DNA of 33,798 nt from the NCBI RefSeq assembly GCF_018390595.1, contig NZ_JAHBAV010000030.1, positions 6,778 to 40,575 on the forward strand. Reading direction: 5' to 3'. The position numbers and the translations under genes were made by a program. Origin of the DNA: Dietzia massiliensis. Its GTDB lineage: Bacteria; Actinomycetota; Actinomycetes; Mycobacteriales; Mycobacteriaceae. This document shows positions 17,226-23,947 of this stretch, piece after piece. The stretch's first letter is position 1; each line of letters begins with the position of its first letter. A model generated the notes under the pieces. It saw only the letters and a program-made list of their open reading frames with translations, was not told the origin of the DNA and did not search any database.

Positions 17226-18107
17226 TCAGTTGAGCAGGAAGTCGATCACCAGGCGCTCGAACTTGTCCTTCTGCTCGATCATGGCCCAGTGCCCGCAGCG
17301 GGAGAAGGCGTGCAGCTCGGCCTTGGGGAGCTGGCGGAACGCGAAGTGCGCCTGCTCGTAGGGGAGCATGCGGTCGTCGCGGCCCCAGATGAGGAGCGTC
17401 TCCTGGCGGATCTGGGAGGCGCGGGCGTACAGCGGGGTGTAGGCGTTCTCGGGCTTGAGGATCGAGCCGAAGATCGAGTACATGCGCTCGACGGCGCCCG
17501 GCGCGGTCGCGGCCTCGGTGCGGGCGCGGATCAGCTCGGGGGAGACGACCTTCTTGTTGCCCACCATCGTGTCGACCCAGGCGCTCATCTTCTCGTCGGT
17601 CGGATCGGCGAGGAACTCGAACAGGCGGCGCGAGCCCTCGCTGGGGTCGGGCGCGAACAGCGGCGCGGCGAGGCCGCCGGGGCCCATGAGGGCCATCTTG
17701 CGGACTCGGTCCGGGTAGGCGAGGGCGGTCTCGCACGCGACGTTGCCCCCCATGGAGTTGCCGATGATGTCGACCTTCTCGATGCCCTTGGCCTCGCAGA
17801 ACGTGTCGATCGCCTCGGCGGCGATCATCGGGTAGGCCTTCTCCCACTCGAGGTCGGAGCTCTTCCCGAAGCCCGGCATGTCGAGCAGGATGGTGTGGAA
17901 CCGCTCGGCGAAGACCGGGAAGTTGCCCGAGAAGTTGGACCAGGCGGTGACGCCCGGACCGGATCCGTGGAGGAACAGGACGGGCACCGCGCTCTCGGGC
18001 TCGGCCGTGCCCGCTGCGCTCGTGGCCCGCCCTGCCTCGTGGTAGTGCAGCTCGAAACGGCCGGCGGTGATGGTCTTGCTGGTGGACTCGAAGTCGAGGG
18101 CGCTCAT
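17226..18107 (-). CDS. HsaD/BphD-like C-C bond hydrolase
   Basis: 293 residues of the meta-cleavage-product hydrolase branch of alpha/beta-hydrolases. LFLHGSGPG at 44-52 forms the oxyanion region, GNSMGG has the nucleophile Ser118, IWGRDDRMLP has the acid (Asp245), and RCGHW has His273. The start (DFESTSKTI, ELHYHEAG) and MGPGGLAAPLFAPDPSEG are close to mycobacterial HsaD, which cleaves 4,9-DSHA in cholesterol ring degradation. However, the DMPGFGKSS strand and an insert at 29-41 (TSAAGTAEPESAV) differ, so it may be a paralog with another substrate. A perfect KstR-type box lies 13 bp ahead of ATG 18107, strengthening the steroid link. hsaA, hsaB and hsaC are not adjacent here. Confidence 0.87.
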   Translation of the reverse strand: MSALDFESTSKTITAGRFELHYHEAGRATSAAGTAEPESAVPVLFLHGSGPGVTAWSNFSGNFPVFAERFHTILLDMPGFGKSSDLEWEKAYPMIAAEAIDTFCEAKGIEKVDIIGNSMGGNVACETALAYPDRVRKMALMGPGGLAAPLFAPDPSEGSRRLFEFLADPTDEKMSAWVDTMVGNKKVVSPELIRARTEAATAPGAVERMYSIFGSILKPENAYTPLYARASQIRQETLLIWGRDDRMLPYEQAHFAFRQLPKAELHAFSRCGHWAMIEQKDKFERLVIDFLLN

Positions 18108-18120
18108 GGCCTCAACGGTA

Positions 18121-18136
18121 CTAGAACGCGTTCTAG
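18121..18136. promoter_or_regulatory. KstR-type operator
   Basis: CTAGAACGCGTTCTAG is a perfect 16-bp palindrome and fits the published mycobacterial KstR consensus TnnAACnnGTTnnA at every fixed position. On the minus strand a TAGATT -10 candidate (18160-18155) precedes it, so a bound repressor would sit just after the transcription start of the HsaD-like gene. Confidence 0.8.
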
Positions 18137-18199
18137 GAATCGCGCTGTCCCGGCAATCTAGCGGCCTGGCGAACCCGGCGTCGCCCCGAAATGATGTCA

Positions 18200-18302
18200 G
18201 CCGCGCGGGGAGTCCCTGAAACATCCCCGCGCGGCGATGGCGAGACTCTAACCCGTGACAGCGCGATGTGACAAGTCTGTAACGATTATTGTGCAGGTCA
18301 CA
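18200..18302. promoter_or_regulatory. Hairpin and GTnACA repeats in intergenic region
   Basis: 18200-18235 is a perfect 12-bp inverted repeat with a 12-nt loop. Next to it GTGACA (18255), GTGACA (18268), GTAACG (18279) and GTCACA (18297) occur in the same orientation, the second and third 11 bp apart. Direct repeats of this type resemble MtrA sites of actinobacteria. Target gene unclear. Confidence 0.35.
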
Positions 18303-18381
18303 CTGTGAGCACTCGAGCGCGCGCCCTGACGTGCCGGGATGCGCGGTGCTAAGTGGACGACCGCACCGAACGGGGGTGCTC

Positions 18382-18401
18382 GGGGTGATCTGAATCACCC
18401 C
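18382..18401 (-). terminator. Short hairpin after second lipase gene
   Basis: GGGGTGAT and ATCACCCC form a perfect 8-bp stem with a CTGA loop, 9 nt after the lipase stop in the direction of transcription. No T-tract. Confidence 0.55.
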
Positions 18402-18410
18402 ATCACCCGG

Positions 18411-19631
18411 TCATCCCATCACCCGCGCCAGGAACGCGGTCGCATCCGGGGTCGCGGCGTACACGGTCCCGCTGTGGTCGCGGTCCGGGTAGACGCGCAG
18501 CTCGAGCGGCTGCCGGTTGAGCGTCATCTCCGCGGCGAGCGACAGGGCCGACGGCGCGGGCACGTCCAGGTCGAGCAACCCCTGGCCGAGGAACACGGGT
18601 CGGTCGTACCCGATCGCCGGCGTTCCCATGTAGCGGCGCAGGTGGCCGAACACGTCGGGGATCTCCTGGAGGGGCCGCGAGAGCGCCTGCGAGATCTGGA
18701 ATCCGCCCACCTTCTCGCGCATCGCCGCGTAGCAGAGGGTCTCGGCGGCGTCGACCATCTCGCGCCCGGCCGGCGTGAGGTAGCCGTTGATGTCGAGCTC
18801 AGGGTGCTGGTCGCGGAACCCGGCGAGGATGTACATCGCGTAGACGTTGAGTCCGGTCGGCAGCTGGACGGGAGGGAAGCCGGGACCGCCCCACTGGAAG
18901 ATGTGCTCGATGTTCGCCGGGGCCCCGGTGGCCACGACGCCGCGGTAGTCGAGCCCGGCGGGCGCGCCGAGTTCGGTGGCGCGGACCGCGGTGTTGAGCG
19001 CGGCCCCGGCGCCCTGCGACTGGCCGACCAGTGCCCAGGTGGGGGAGAGGGGCAGGGCGGCGGAGCGTGCGGCGATGACCGAGTCGACGATCGCCTGGCC
19101 GGTGGCGGGCCCGTTGAGGTAGCTGAGCAGCCCGGGCGTGCCCAGGCCCACGTAGTCGGAGGCGACCACGGCGTAGCCCCGGTCGAGCCAGTGGCCGAGG
19201 TACTCGGCGTCACGCTCGGAGCGGGGCTGGGTGGAGGGCGCGCAGTCGTCGCCCAGGCCGGTCGTGCCGTGCGCCCACGCGATGATCGGCCAGCCGCCCT
19301 CCGGCGCGGGACCGTGGGGCAGGAACACCGCGGACCCGGAGATCGCGGGCCGGCCGTGCTGGTCGAGGGTGCCGTAGACCTGCCGCACCGCCCGTCCGGC
19401 CTGCGGCAGGGAGAGTGACGGGTCGAGCGGGACGGTCTCCGCCGCGGCCCCCGGCGCGGGGACCGGCCGAGCCCATTCGCGGGTGTCGAGTCCGGACCAG
19501 GTGGGTGCCGGGTTGGTCGCCGCGGTGGGCGCCGCGCCGGCGGTGGGGGCGGTGAGAGGGGCGACGACGACGAGGGCCGCAGCCGCCGCGCAGAGCGTCC
19601 GCCCGATTTTCGGGGAGGTGAGGGAGTTCAT
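18411..19631 (-). CDS. Second secreted LIP-family lipase/esterase
   Basis: 406 residues. The signal peptide spans about 1-33 (KIGR, then a hydrophobic Ala/Val core, ending TAGAA). AWAHGTTGLGDDCAPS is the family's oxyanion strand, SDYVGLGTPG precedes the elbow, and GQSQGAG carries the nucleophile Ser205. The acid is probably in GLLDLDVP and the histidine in DRDHSGTV. The His-Gly-Thr and Cys-Ala-Pro pattern is shared with the lipase at 13729-15084, but overall the two are well diverged, so this is not a recent duplication. ATG 19631 is chosen because it starts the signal peptide; the ribosome site is weak. Its extracellular role on lipid esters is inferred. Confidence 0.85.
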   Translation of the reverse strand: MNSLTSPKIGRTLCAAAAALVVVAPLTAPTAGAAPTAATNPAPTWSGLDTREWARPVPAPGAAAETVPLDPSLSLPQAGRAVRQVYGTLDQHGRPAISGSAVFLPHGPAPEGGWPIIAWAHGTTGLGDDCAPSTQPRSERDAEYLGHWLDRGYAVVASDYVGLGTPGLLSYLNGPATGQAIVDSVIAARSAALPLSPTWALVGQSQGAGAALNTAVRATELGAPAGLDYRGVVATGAPANIEHIFQWGGPGFPPVQLPTGLNVYAMYILAGFRDQHPELDINGYLTPAGREMVDAAETLCYAAMREKVGGFQISQALSRPLQEIPDVFGHLRRYMGTPAIGYDRPVFLGQGLLDLDVPAPSALSLAAEMTLNRQPLELRVYPDRDHSGTVYAATPDATAFLARVMG

Positions 19632-19681
19632 ACCCGGAGGGTAGTCCGCCGCCCGCGCCTCTCCAGGCGGGTTCGTCCGGT

Positions 19682-19745
19682 CCCGCAAGCGGCGGGCCGC
19701 GTTCGTCCCGGCTTCACCCAGCCCCGCAAGCGGCGAGCCGGTTCT
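19682..19745. repeat. Imperfect direct repeat, 41-bp offset
   Basis: CCCGCAAGCGGCGGGCCG at 19682 and CCCGCAAGCGGCGAGCCG at 19723 share most of about 22 bp, each followed by GTTC with an extra CG in the first copy. A partial third copy (AGCCCCGCAG) lies near 19753. It is intergenic, with no known function. Confidence 0.6.
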
Positions 19746-19785
19746 CTTCGCGAGCCCCGCAGTAGGGTGCCCGCCCCCGTCGCCG

Positions 19786-19908
19786 CTAGGTCAACTGGCC
19801 CGCCGTTTCGACACGTGACCGCACACTCGCCGGTCCATCGCGCATCTGGTCGTCATCATCGATTTCTTGGACGTCGCCATCGTGGCCCCGGCGGCGTTTT
19901 GCCCACAT
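19786..19908 (-). CDS. Possible small charged protein, 40 aa
   Basis: An ATG-started frame of 40 codons lies in the otherwise empty 415-bp gap between the lipase and an SDR gene. It has a plausible AAAGG ribosome site 8 nt upstream and a strongly charged product (KRRRGHDGD, then EIDDDDQ). The local base composition is lower in GC than its surroundings. Nothing similar is known to me, so it may be chance. Confidence 0.3.
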   Translation of the reverse strand: MWAKRRRGHDGDVQEIDDDDQMRDGPASVRSRVETAGQLT

Positions 19909-20046
19909 GACTACGACCTTTTCCGCGGTGGTTACGACCGGATCGCCGCCGCAGCCCCACGCGCGGCGTCTCACGGGGCTGGTTCGAGCTGCCGGCACCG
20001 ATGCGAAGTGGCGCGGGCGCGCAGCTCGGGGTCGTACGCTTCGGCC

Positions 20047-20955
20047 GTGGCGCGAAAGCAGATCGATATTCCCGACCTCACCGGCCAGACGTGGCTCGTC
20101 ACCGGCTCGACGAGCGGGGTCGGCCTCGAGACCGCGCGGTCGGCGTCCGGGCACGGGGCGCGGGTGATCCTCGCGGTCCGCGACACCGCCCGCGGTCGTC
20201 AGGTGGCGTCCGAACTGCCCGGCGACGCGCGGGTCGTGGAGACGGATCTCGCCTCCCTCGCGAGCGTGCGACGCGCGGCCGGCGAACTGACCGGCGAGGA
20301 CGGCCGCGGCCGCGAGGAGATCGACGTGCTGGTCAACAACGCGGGAGCCATCACGCCTCGTCGGCGGGAGACCGTGGACGGGTTCGAGATGCTGCTCGGC
20401 GTCAACGTGCTGGGCCCGTTCCTGCTCACCAACCTGCTGCTGCCCGTGGTGCGCAGGCGAGTGGTGATCGTCGCGTCCAACGCCCACCACGCGGGCACCT
20501 TCGACGGCGACGACCCGCATTTCCAGCGCCGGCGGTGGACGTCCGCGGCGGCGTACGCGCAGTCCAAACTCGGGGACATGCTGTGGGGGCTCGAGCTCGA
20601 GAGGCGGCTGCGCGACGGACGTGCCGAGGCCGGCAGGGTCGGGGTCGACGTCCAGCTCACGCACCCCGGGTGGGCGGCCACCGGGATCTCCAACGCGACG
20701 GGAAACGCGATGCTGGACAGGATCGTCACCGGCGTCTGCGCCCTGTTCGCCCAGCCCGCGGCGCAGGCGGCGCTGACGACGATGAGCGCCGCGACCCGGC
20801 CGCTACCGCCGTGCAGTTACACCGGTCCCGACGCGATGAGGCACCTGCGCGGCATGCCCACGCTCATCGGTCGGAGCGCCGAGGCCTCCGACCCCGCGGC
20901 GGCCGCGCGGTTCTGGGAGTTCGCCGCGGCCGAGACAGCGCTTAACTGCAACTGA
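20047..20955 (+). CDS. Short-chain dehydrogenase (retinol dehydrogenase-like)
   Basis: 302 residues. TGSTSGVG at 19-26 is the cofactor signature, NNAG follows with ITPRRRETVDGFE, and the catalytic motif is AYAQSK (Tyr-xxx-Lys). The layout QTWLVTGSTSGVGLETA and the late PGWAATGI match the retinol dehydrogenase/WWOX-like oxidoreductase group common in actinobacteria; substrate unknown. The open frame extends to 19867, but GTG 20047 directly follows a TACGCT -10 box (20035-20040) by 6 nt, a leaderless start, and places the fold at the N-terminus. The end of the gene overlaps an 18-bp palindrome likely used by the downstream ArsR regulator. Confidence 0.85.
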   Translation: MARKQIDIPDLTGQTWLVTGSTSGVGLETARSASGHGARVILAVRDTARGRQVASELPGDARVVETDLASLASVRRAAGELTGEDGRGREEIDVLVNNAGAITPRRRETVDGFEMLLGVNVLGPFLLTNLLLPVVRRRVVIVASNAHHAGTFDGDDPHFQRRRWTSAAAYAQSKLGDMLWGLELERRLRDGRAEAGRVGVDVQLTHPGWAATGISNATGNAMLDRIVTGVCALFAQPAAQAALTTMSAATRPLPPCSYTGPDAMRHLRGMPTLIGRSAEASDPAAAARFWEFAAAETALNCN

Positions 20956-20964
20956 ATGGTTGCA
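20947..20964. promoter_or_regulatory. Operator palindrome of SRPBCC-ArsR operon
   Basis: TGCAAC-N6-GTTGCA is an inverted repeat overlapping the SDR stop codon and the -35 (TTGCAC, 20960-20965) of a promoter whose -10 candidate is CATCGT (20983-20988, 17-bp spacer). It is well placed for autorepression by the ArsR protein encoded downstream. Confidence 0.55.
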
Positions 20965-21056
20965 CTCGGGCGCGCGGCGTGTCATCGTGGGAGGGCAGGT
21001 GCAGCCGCGACACCACCTCACCGAGCGGGAGGCACCGCGGGGGAGAGGAGAGCCCG

Positions 21057-21560
21057 ATGAGCGAGAACACCGTGCCCGTCGACGGCGAATGCGCGCCCGG
21101 AGCGGGAGTGACCAGCGATGACGTGCCCGACGAGATCGTCCGCAGCATCCACATCGAAGCCGAGGCGCAGACGGTCTGGGCCATCGTGTCGGAACCGGGA
21201 TGGTTCATCAACGACGGCACATGGACCGAGCACGAGATCACCACCGACGGCGACGTGTCGCGCGTCGTCGACCCCGTGCACGGCGAGTTCACGATCGGCA
21301 CCGTCGAGCTCGACCCGCCGCGTCGCGCGGTGTTCCGGTGGCTCGGCGGCATGGCCGGAGAGATCGACGAGGCGCAGGCCAATCTGGTCGAGTTCACGAT
21401 CGAGGACCACGGATCGGGCGTCGTCCTGACGGTCCGCGAGACCGGCTTCGCGGGGCTGCACGACGACGCGGCCGTCCGGCGCCGGCGGTTCGAGGAGAAC
21501 TCCGAGGGCTGGGTGTCCGAGCTGGAGCTCGCGCGGGCGCGTGCCGAGGGCGGCGGATGA
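21057..21560 (+). CDS. SRPBCC / AHSA1-domain protein
   Basis: 167 residues. The START-like fold shows as IVRSIHIEAEAQTVWAIVSEP (first strand and helix; quoted here in pieces IVRSIHIEA and VWAIVSEPGWF), FRWLGG in the mid sheet, and VVLTVRETGFAGL before the long C-terminal helix. AHSA1-type proteins bind hydrophobic ligands; beside ArsR regulators they are frequent partners of unknown task. ATG 21057 follows a GGAGAGGAG ribosome site. Its end overlaps the ArsR gene by ATGA, so the two are translated together. The order (SRPBCC first, ArsR second) is the reverse of many such pairs. Confidence 0.87.
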   Translation: MSENTVPVDGECAPGAGVTSDDVPDEIVRSIHIEAEAQTVWAIVSEPGWFINDGTWTEHEITTDGDVSRVVDPVHGEFTIGTVELDPPRRAVFRWLGGMAGEIDEAQANLVEFTIEDHGSGVVLTVRETGFAGLHDDAAVRRRRFEENSEGWVSELELARARAEGGG

Positions 21561-22012
21561 GCAGCCCGAGGGGAGAGGACCCGCACGACCGGCTGCTCAG
21601 CGAAGAGGCGGACGGTGTGTTCGGCGCCCTCGCGGACCGGACGCGTCGCCGGGTCCTCGTCCGACTCGCCGATCGGCCCGACGACGCCGGCGCCGTGGCC
21701 CGCGATCTCGGCGTGAGCCGCCAGGCGGTCGCCAAGCACCTGCGCATCCTCACCGACTCAGGGCTCGTGCACGCGCGACCGCATCACCGTCGGCAGGTAC
21801 ACGCCGTGCGGCCGAACCGCATCCGGGAGATCTCCGACCTCCTCGGCGCGGTGTCGCGGGGATGGGATCGTCGGCTCGAGCAGGTCAGAGAGCGCGCCGA
21901 GCGCCTGGAGCGGGCCGAGTCGGCCGAGCGCGGGGAGGGTGCCGCGGCCGACGAGCGCGGCGACGTCGCCGAGTCCGCCGAACGCGGGTCGGGCCCGGGC
22001 GCCCCTAGGTGA
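21557..22012 (+). CDS. ArsR-family transcriptional regulator
   Basis: 151 residues. The winged helix spans about 20-95: FGALADRTRRRVLVRLADRP (helix 1-2), then AGAVARDLGVSRQAVAKHL (helix-turn-helix) and ILTDSGLVHARPHHRRQVHAV (wing). It lacks the Cys-based metal site of ArsR/SmtB, as usual for the AHSA1-linked group. The C-terminal 45 residues are a low-complexity Glu/Arg/Ala tail. It is translationally coupled to the SRPBCC gene and probably represses both through the 20947-20964 palindrome. Its last codons overlap the convergent MBL-fold gene by 8 bp. Confidence 0.87.
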   Translation: MSSPRGEDPHDRLLSEEADGVFGALADRTRRRVLVRLADRPDDAGAVARDLGVSRQAVAKHLRILTDSGLVHARPHHRRQVHAVRPNRIREISDLLGAVSRGWDRRLEQVRERAERLERAESAERGEGAAADERGDVAESAERGSGPGAPR

Positions 22013-22853
22013 GGTGGTCGTACTCTCCGTCGACCCACGCCGCGTAGCGCTCGGCCGACCGCCGCACCGCTGCCCGCGCGTCCCGGGGGACGAAGCCACC
22101 GAAGTTGCTGTAGAGCCTGTCGAAGTCGTACCGCGAGACGTGCTCGGCGATCCGGCGCACCACCGCCCCGGACAGCGGCATCCAGTTGGGGAACGACCGC
22201 ATGAACGTCACCCACTCCCGGTCGGCGACCGTGCCGATCGTGTCGCCGCTGAACAGCACGCCGCGGCCGTCCGGAGCGGTCCAGTGCACGACCACGCTGC
22301 CGGGGAAGTGGCCGCCCGGTTGCGACGCCCGCACGCCGGGAAGGATCTCGATCTCGCCGCCGTCGGCCGGGTCCGCCGCGTGGCCCCCGCCCCACACGAT
22401 CGTGTTGCGCGGTCGCAGGCCCAGCCACTGCTCGTCCGGAGCGGAGACGTACACCGGGCAGTGGTCGAACGCCGCCGACCACAGCGACTGCAGCCCGTAC
22501 ATGTGCGGGTGCGAGGCGATGATCGCCGACAGGCCGCCCCACCCGCGGATCGCCGCGACCGCCTCGTCGCTGATGTAGTTCGGCACCTCGACCAGGACGT
22601 TCCCGTGGTCGGTCCGGATGAGCGACGGCCGCTGGCCGATGCCGGGGCAGTTCTTCTGCTCCAGACCGATCACGTCGGTCTCGCGCTCGGTGAACTCGAT
22701 GGACGCACCCGCCGCCCGCGACTGCTCGGGCGTCGTCCAGCGCTGCCCTGCGACGGGCACGTACTGGCGTTCGTCCGCGCAGATCGGGCACACCTCGGGC
22801 AGGGGCTCCGCCCGCTCGACGCCGCACGTCGCGCACTGGGTCACCGCGCTCAC
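22005..22853 (-). CDS. Zinc-ribbon + metallo-beta-lactamase-fold hydrolase
   Basis: 282 residues in two parts. Residues 1-35 hold a rubredoxin-like ribbon, CATCG and CPICADERQYVP (two Cys-x-x-Cys pairs). Residues about 50-280 are an MBL fold: SHPHMYGL (the HxHxDH site is incomplete, with only two His), GGHFPGS, and LFSGDT for the bridging Asp. The altered first motif suggests one metal or changed chemistry. Such ribbon-MBL proteins are widespread but uncharacterised. GTG 22853 overlaps the stop of the 60-residue gene upstream (GTGA), so the pair is coupled. Its 3' end overlaps the ArsR gene tail. Confidence 0.8.
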   Translation of the reverse strand: MSAVTQCATCGVERAEPLPEVCPICADERQYVPVAGQRWTTPEQSRAAGASIEFTERETDVIGLEQKNCPGIGQRPSLIRTDHGNVLVEVPNYISDEAVAAIRGWGGLSAIIASHPHMYGLQSLWSAAFDHCPVYVSAPDEQWLGLRPRNTIVWGGGHAADPADGGEIEILPGVRASQPGGHFPGSVVVHWTAPDGRGVLFSGDTIGTVADREWVTFMRSFPNWMPLSGAVVRRIAEHVSRYDFDRLYSNFGGFVPRDARAAVRRSAERYAAWVDGEYDHLT

Positions 22854-23032
22854 GGCATGTCCCCCTCGATGTCGACGGGGTGCCACGACTCGCCCACCTG
22901 GACCTCGAGGGACCCGTCGGAGGGTCGGGTCTCACGATGGCCGGCCACGGCGGACTCGAGGGCCTGCTGGGCGGTCTCGTGCTCGCCGAGATCGATGGTC
23001 TGGTCGGGGGTGTGGAGGCGGTAGTGGGGCAT
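22850..23032 (-). CDS. Small 60-residue protein, unknown
   Basis: 60 residues, not recognised. The pattern HYRLHTPDQTIDLGEHETAQ suggests two beta strands followed by a helix (ALESAVAGHRE), then another strand (SLEVQVGESWHPVD), a compact alpha/beta mini-fold. No Cys. ATG 23032 follows a GGGG-rich stretch. The stop overlaps the GTG of the zinc-ribbon MBL protein, so both are made together, and it may be a subunit or regulator of that enzyme. It is divergent from the GyrI-like gene. Confidence 0.7.
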   Translation of the reverse strand: MPHYRLHTPDQTIDLGEHETAQQALESAVAGHRETRPSDGSLEVQVGESWHPVDIEGDMP

Positions 23033-23172
23033 GCCCCCAGTGTCCCCCCGGCGAGCGCGGGCCGCATCCCTCGCTGGCGCCGGGGGCCCACCCTGCTGCT
23101 CGGCGGGTCTTCCCCTCGCCTCGACCGCAGCGCACACTGGGAACAGGCACCTCGTCGTCGGAAGGGCACACC

Positions 23173-23781
23173 ATGTCGTCGTCATCCTCTTCGTCGCACG
23201 ATCAGGCGCCGACGGCGCCGGCCGACCCCCCGTCCGGTTACCCCGACCTCGGTGCGGACCCGATCGACGGGATGCGGGTGCTGCGCGCGCCTGCCGTGCC
23301 CACCGCGGTGGTCCGCGTGACGGGCGTGCCGATGTCGGAGCTGACCGGGGTGTTCGACTCCGTCTTCGGGACCGTGCTGCCGCGCGCGTTCGAGGTCGGC
23401 CTGGCTCCCGCGGGCCCGCCCATCGCGCTCTACACCGCCGCGGTCGAGGGGCCCGACTCGGTGGTGGACCTGGAGATCGGCTTCCCGCTCCGCGCCCAGC
23501 TGGCCGAGCAGGTGGGCACGGAGCCGATCGAGGCCGACGGTCGACAGCTCGTCGCCTCCGAGCTGCCGGCCGGCGAGATCGCCGTGATCAGCCACGTGGG
23601 CTCGTACGACGACCTCGGGCGGGCCTGGGGCGACTTCATGGGCGAGATCGCGGGGACGGGACGCGCGCCCGGGCTGCCGTTCTGGGAGTCCTACGTCACC
23701 GAGCCGTCGCCCGACATGGACCCGGCCACGCTGCGCACCGACCTGTTCTGCGCGGTGCGCACGCCCGACGACGCGGCCTGA
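23173..23781 (+). CDS. GyrI-like / AraC effector-binding-domain protein
   Basis: 202 residues. A Ser/Pro-rich leader (1-30) precedes a GyrI-like fold: RAPAVPTAVVRVTGVPMSEL (first strand), PPIALYTAAVEGPDSVVDLEIGFPL (the P-x-x-x-Y strand followed by an acidic, ligand-facing strand, given in part), and LPAGEIAVISHVGSYDDLGRAW (the typical GxY-x-x-L helix start), ending PFWESYVTEPSPDMDP, a hallmark of the family. The standalone domain binds or hydrolyses small hydrophobic ligands in known relatives. ATG 23173 follows GGAAGGG. No DNA-binding part is fused, so it is not itself a regulator. Confidence 0.83.
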   Translation: MSSSSSSSHDQAPTAPADPPSGYPDLGADPIDGMRVLRAPAVPTAVVRVTGVPMSELTGVFDSVFGTVLPRAFEVGLAPAGPPIALYTAAVEGPDSVVDLEIGFPLRAQLAEQVGTEPIEADGRQLVASELPAGEIAVISHVGSYDDLGRAWGDFMGEIAGTGRAPGLPFWESYVTEPSPDMDPATLRTDLFCAVRTPDDAA

Positions 23782-23947
23782 CCCGCCCGGCGCCTCCCGA
23801 GAGGGTTTCGCGCGTCAGCCGTCGCTTGTGTACGTTCCACCGGGAGGCGACCTGGGCGAACGCGGACCGAAGTGACGGCTGGCGGAGTCCAGTCACGGTG
23901 AGGGTCCGCGGGGCGGGTCGCCGGGCGACGTGCGGTGGCGCGGGTGG

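Noticed and set aside
16782..18161. A 459-codon plus-strand frame across two minus-strand genes
   Set aside because: It spans the start of the DUF4261 gene and most of the HsaD-like gene in antisense; low complexity.
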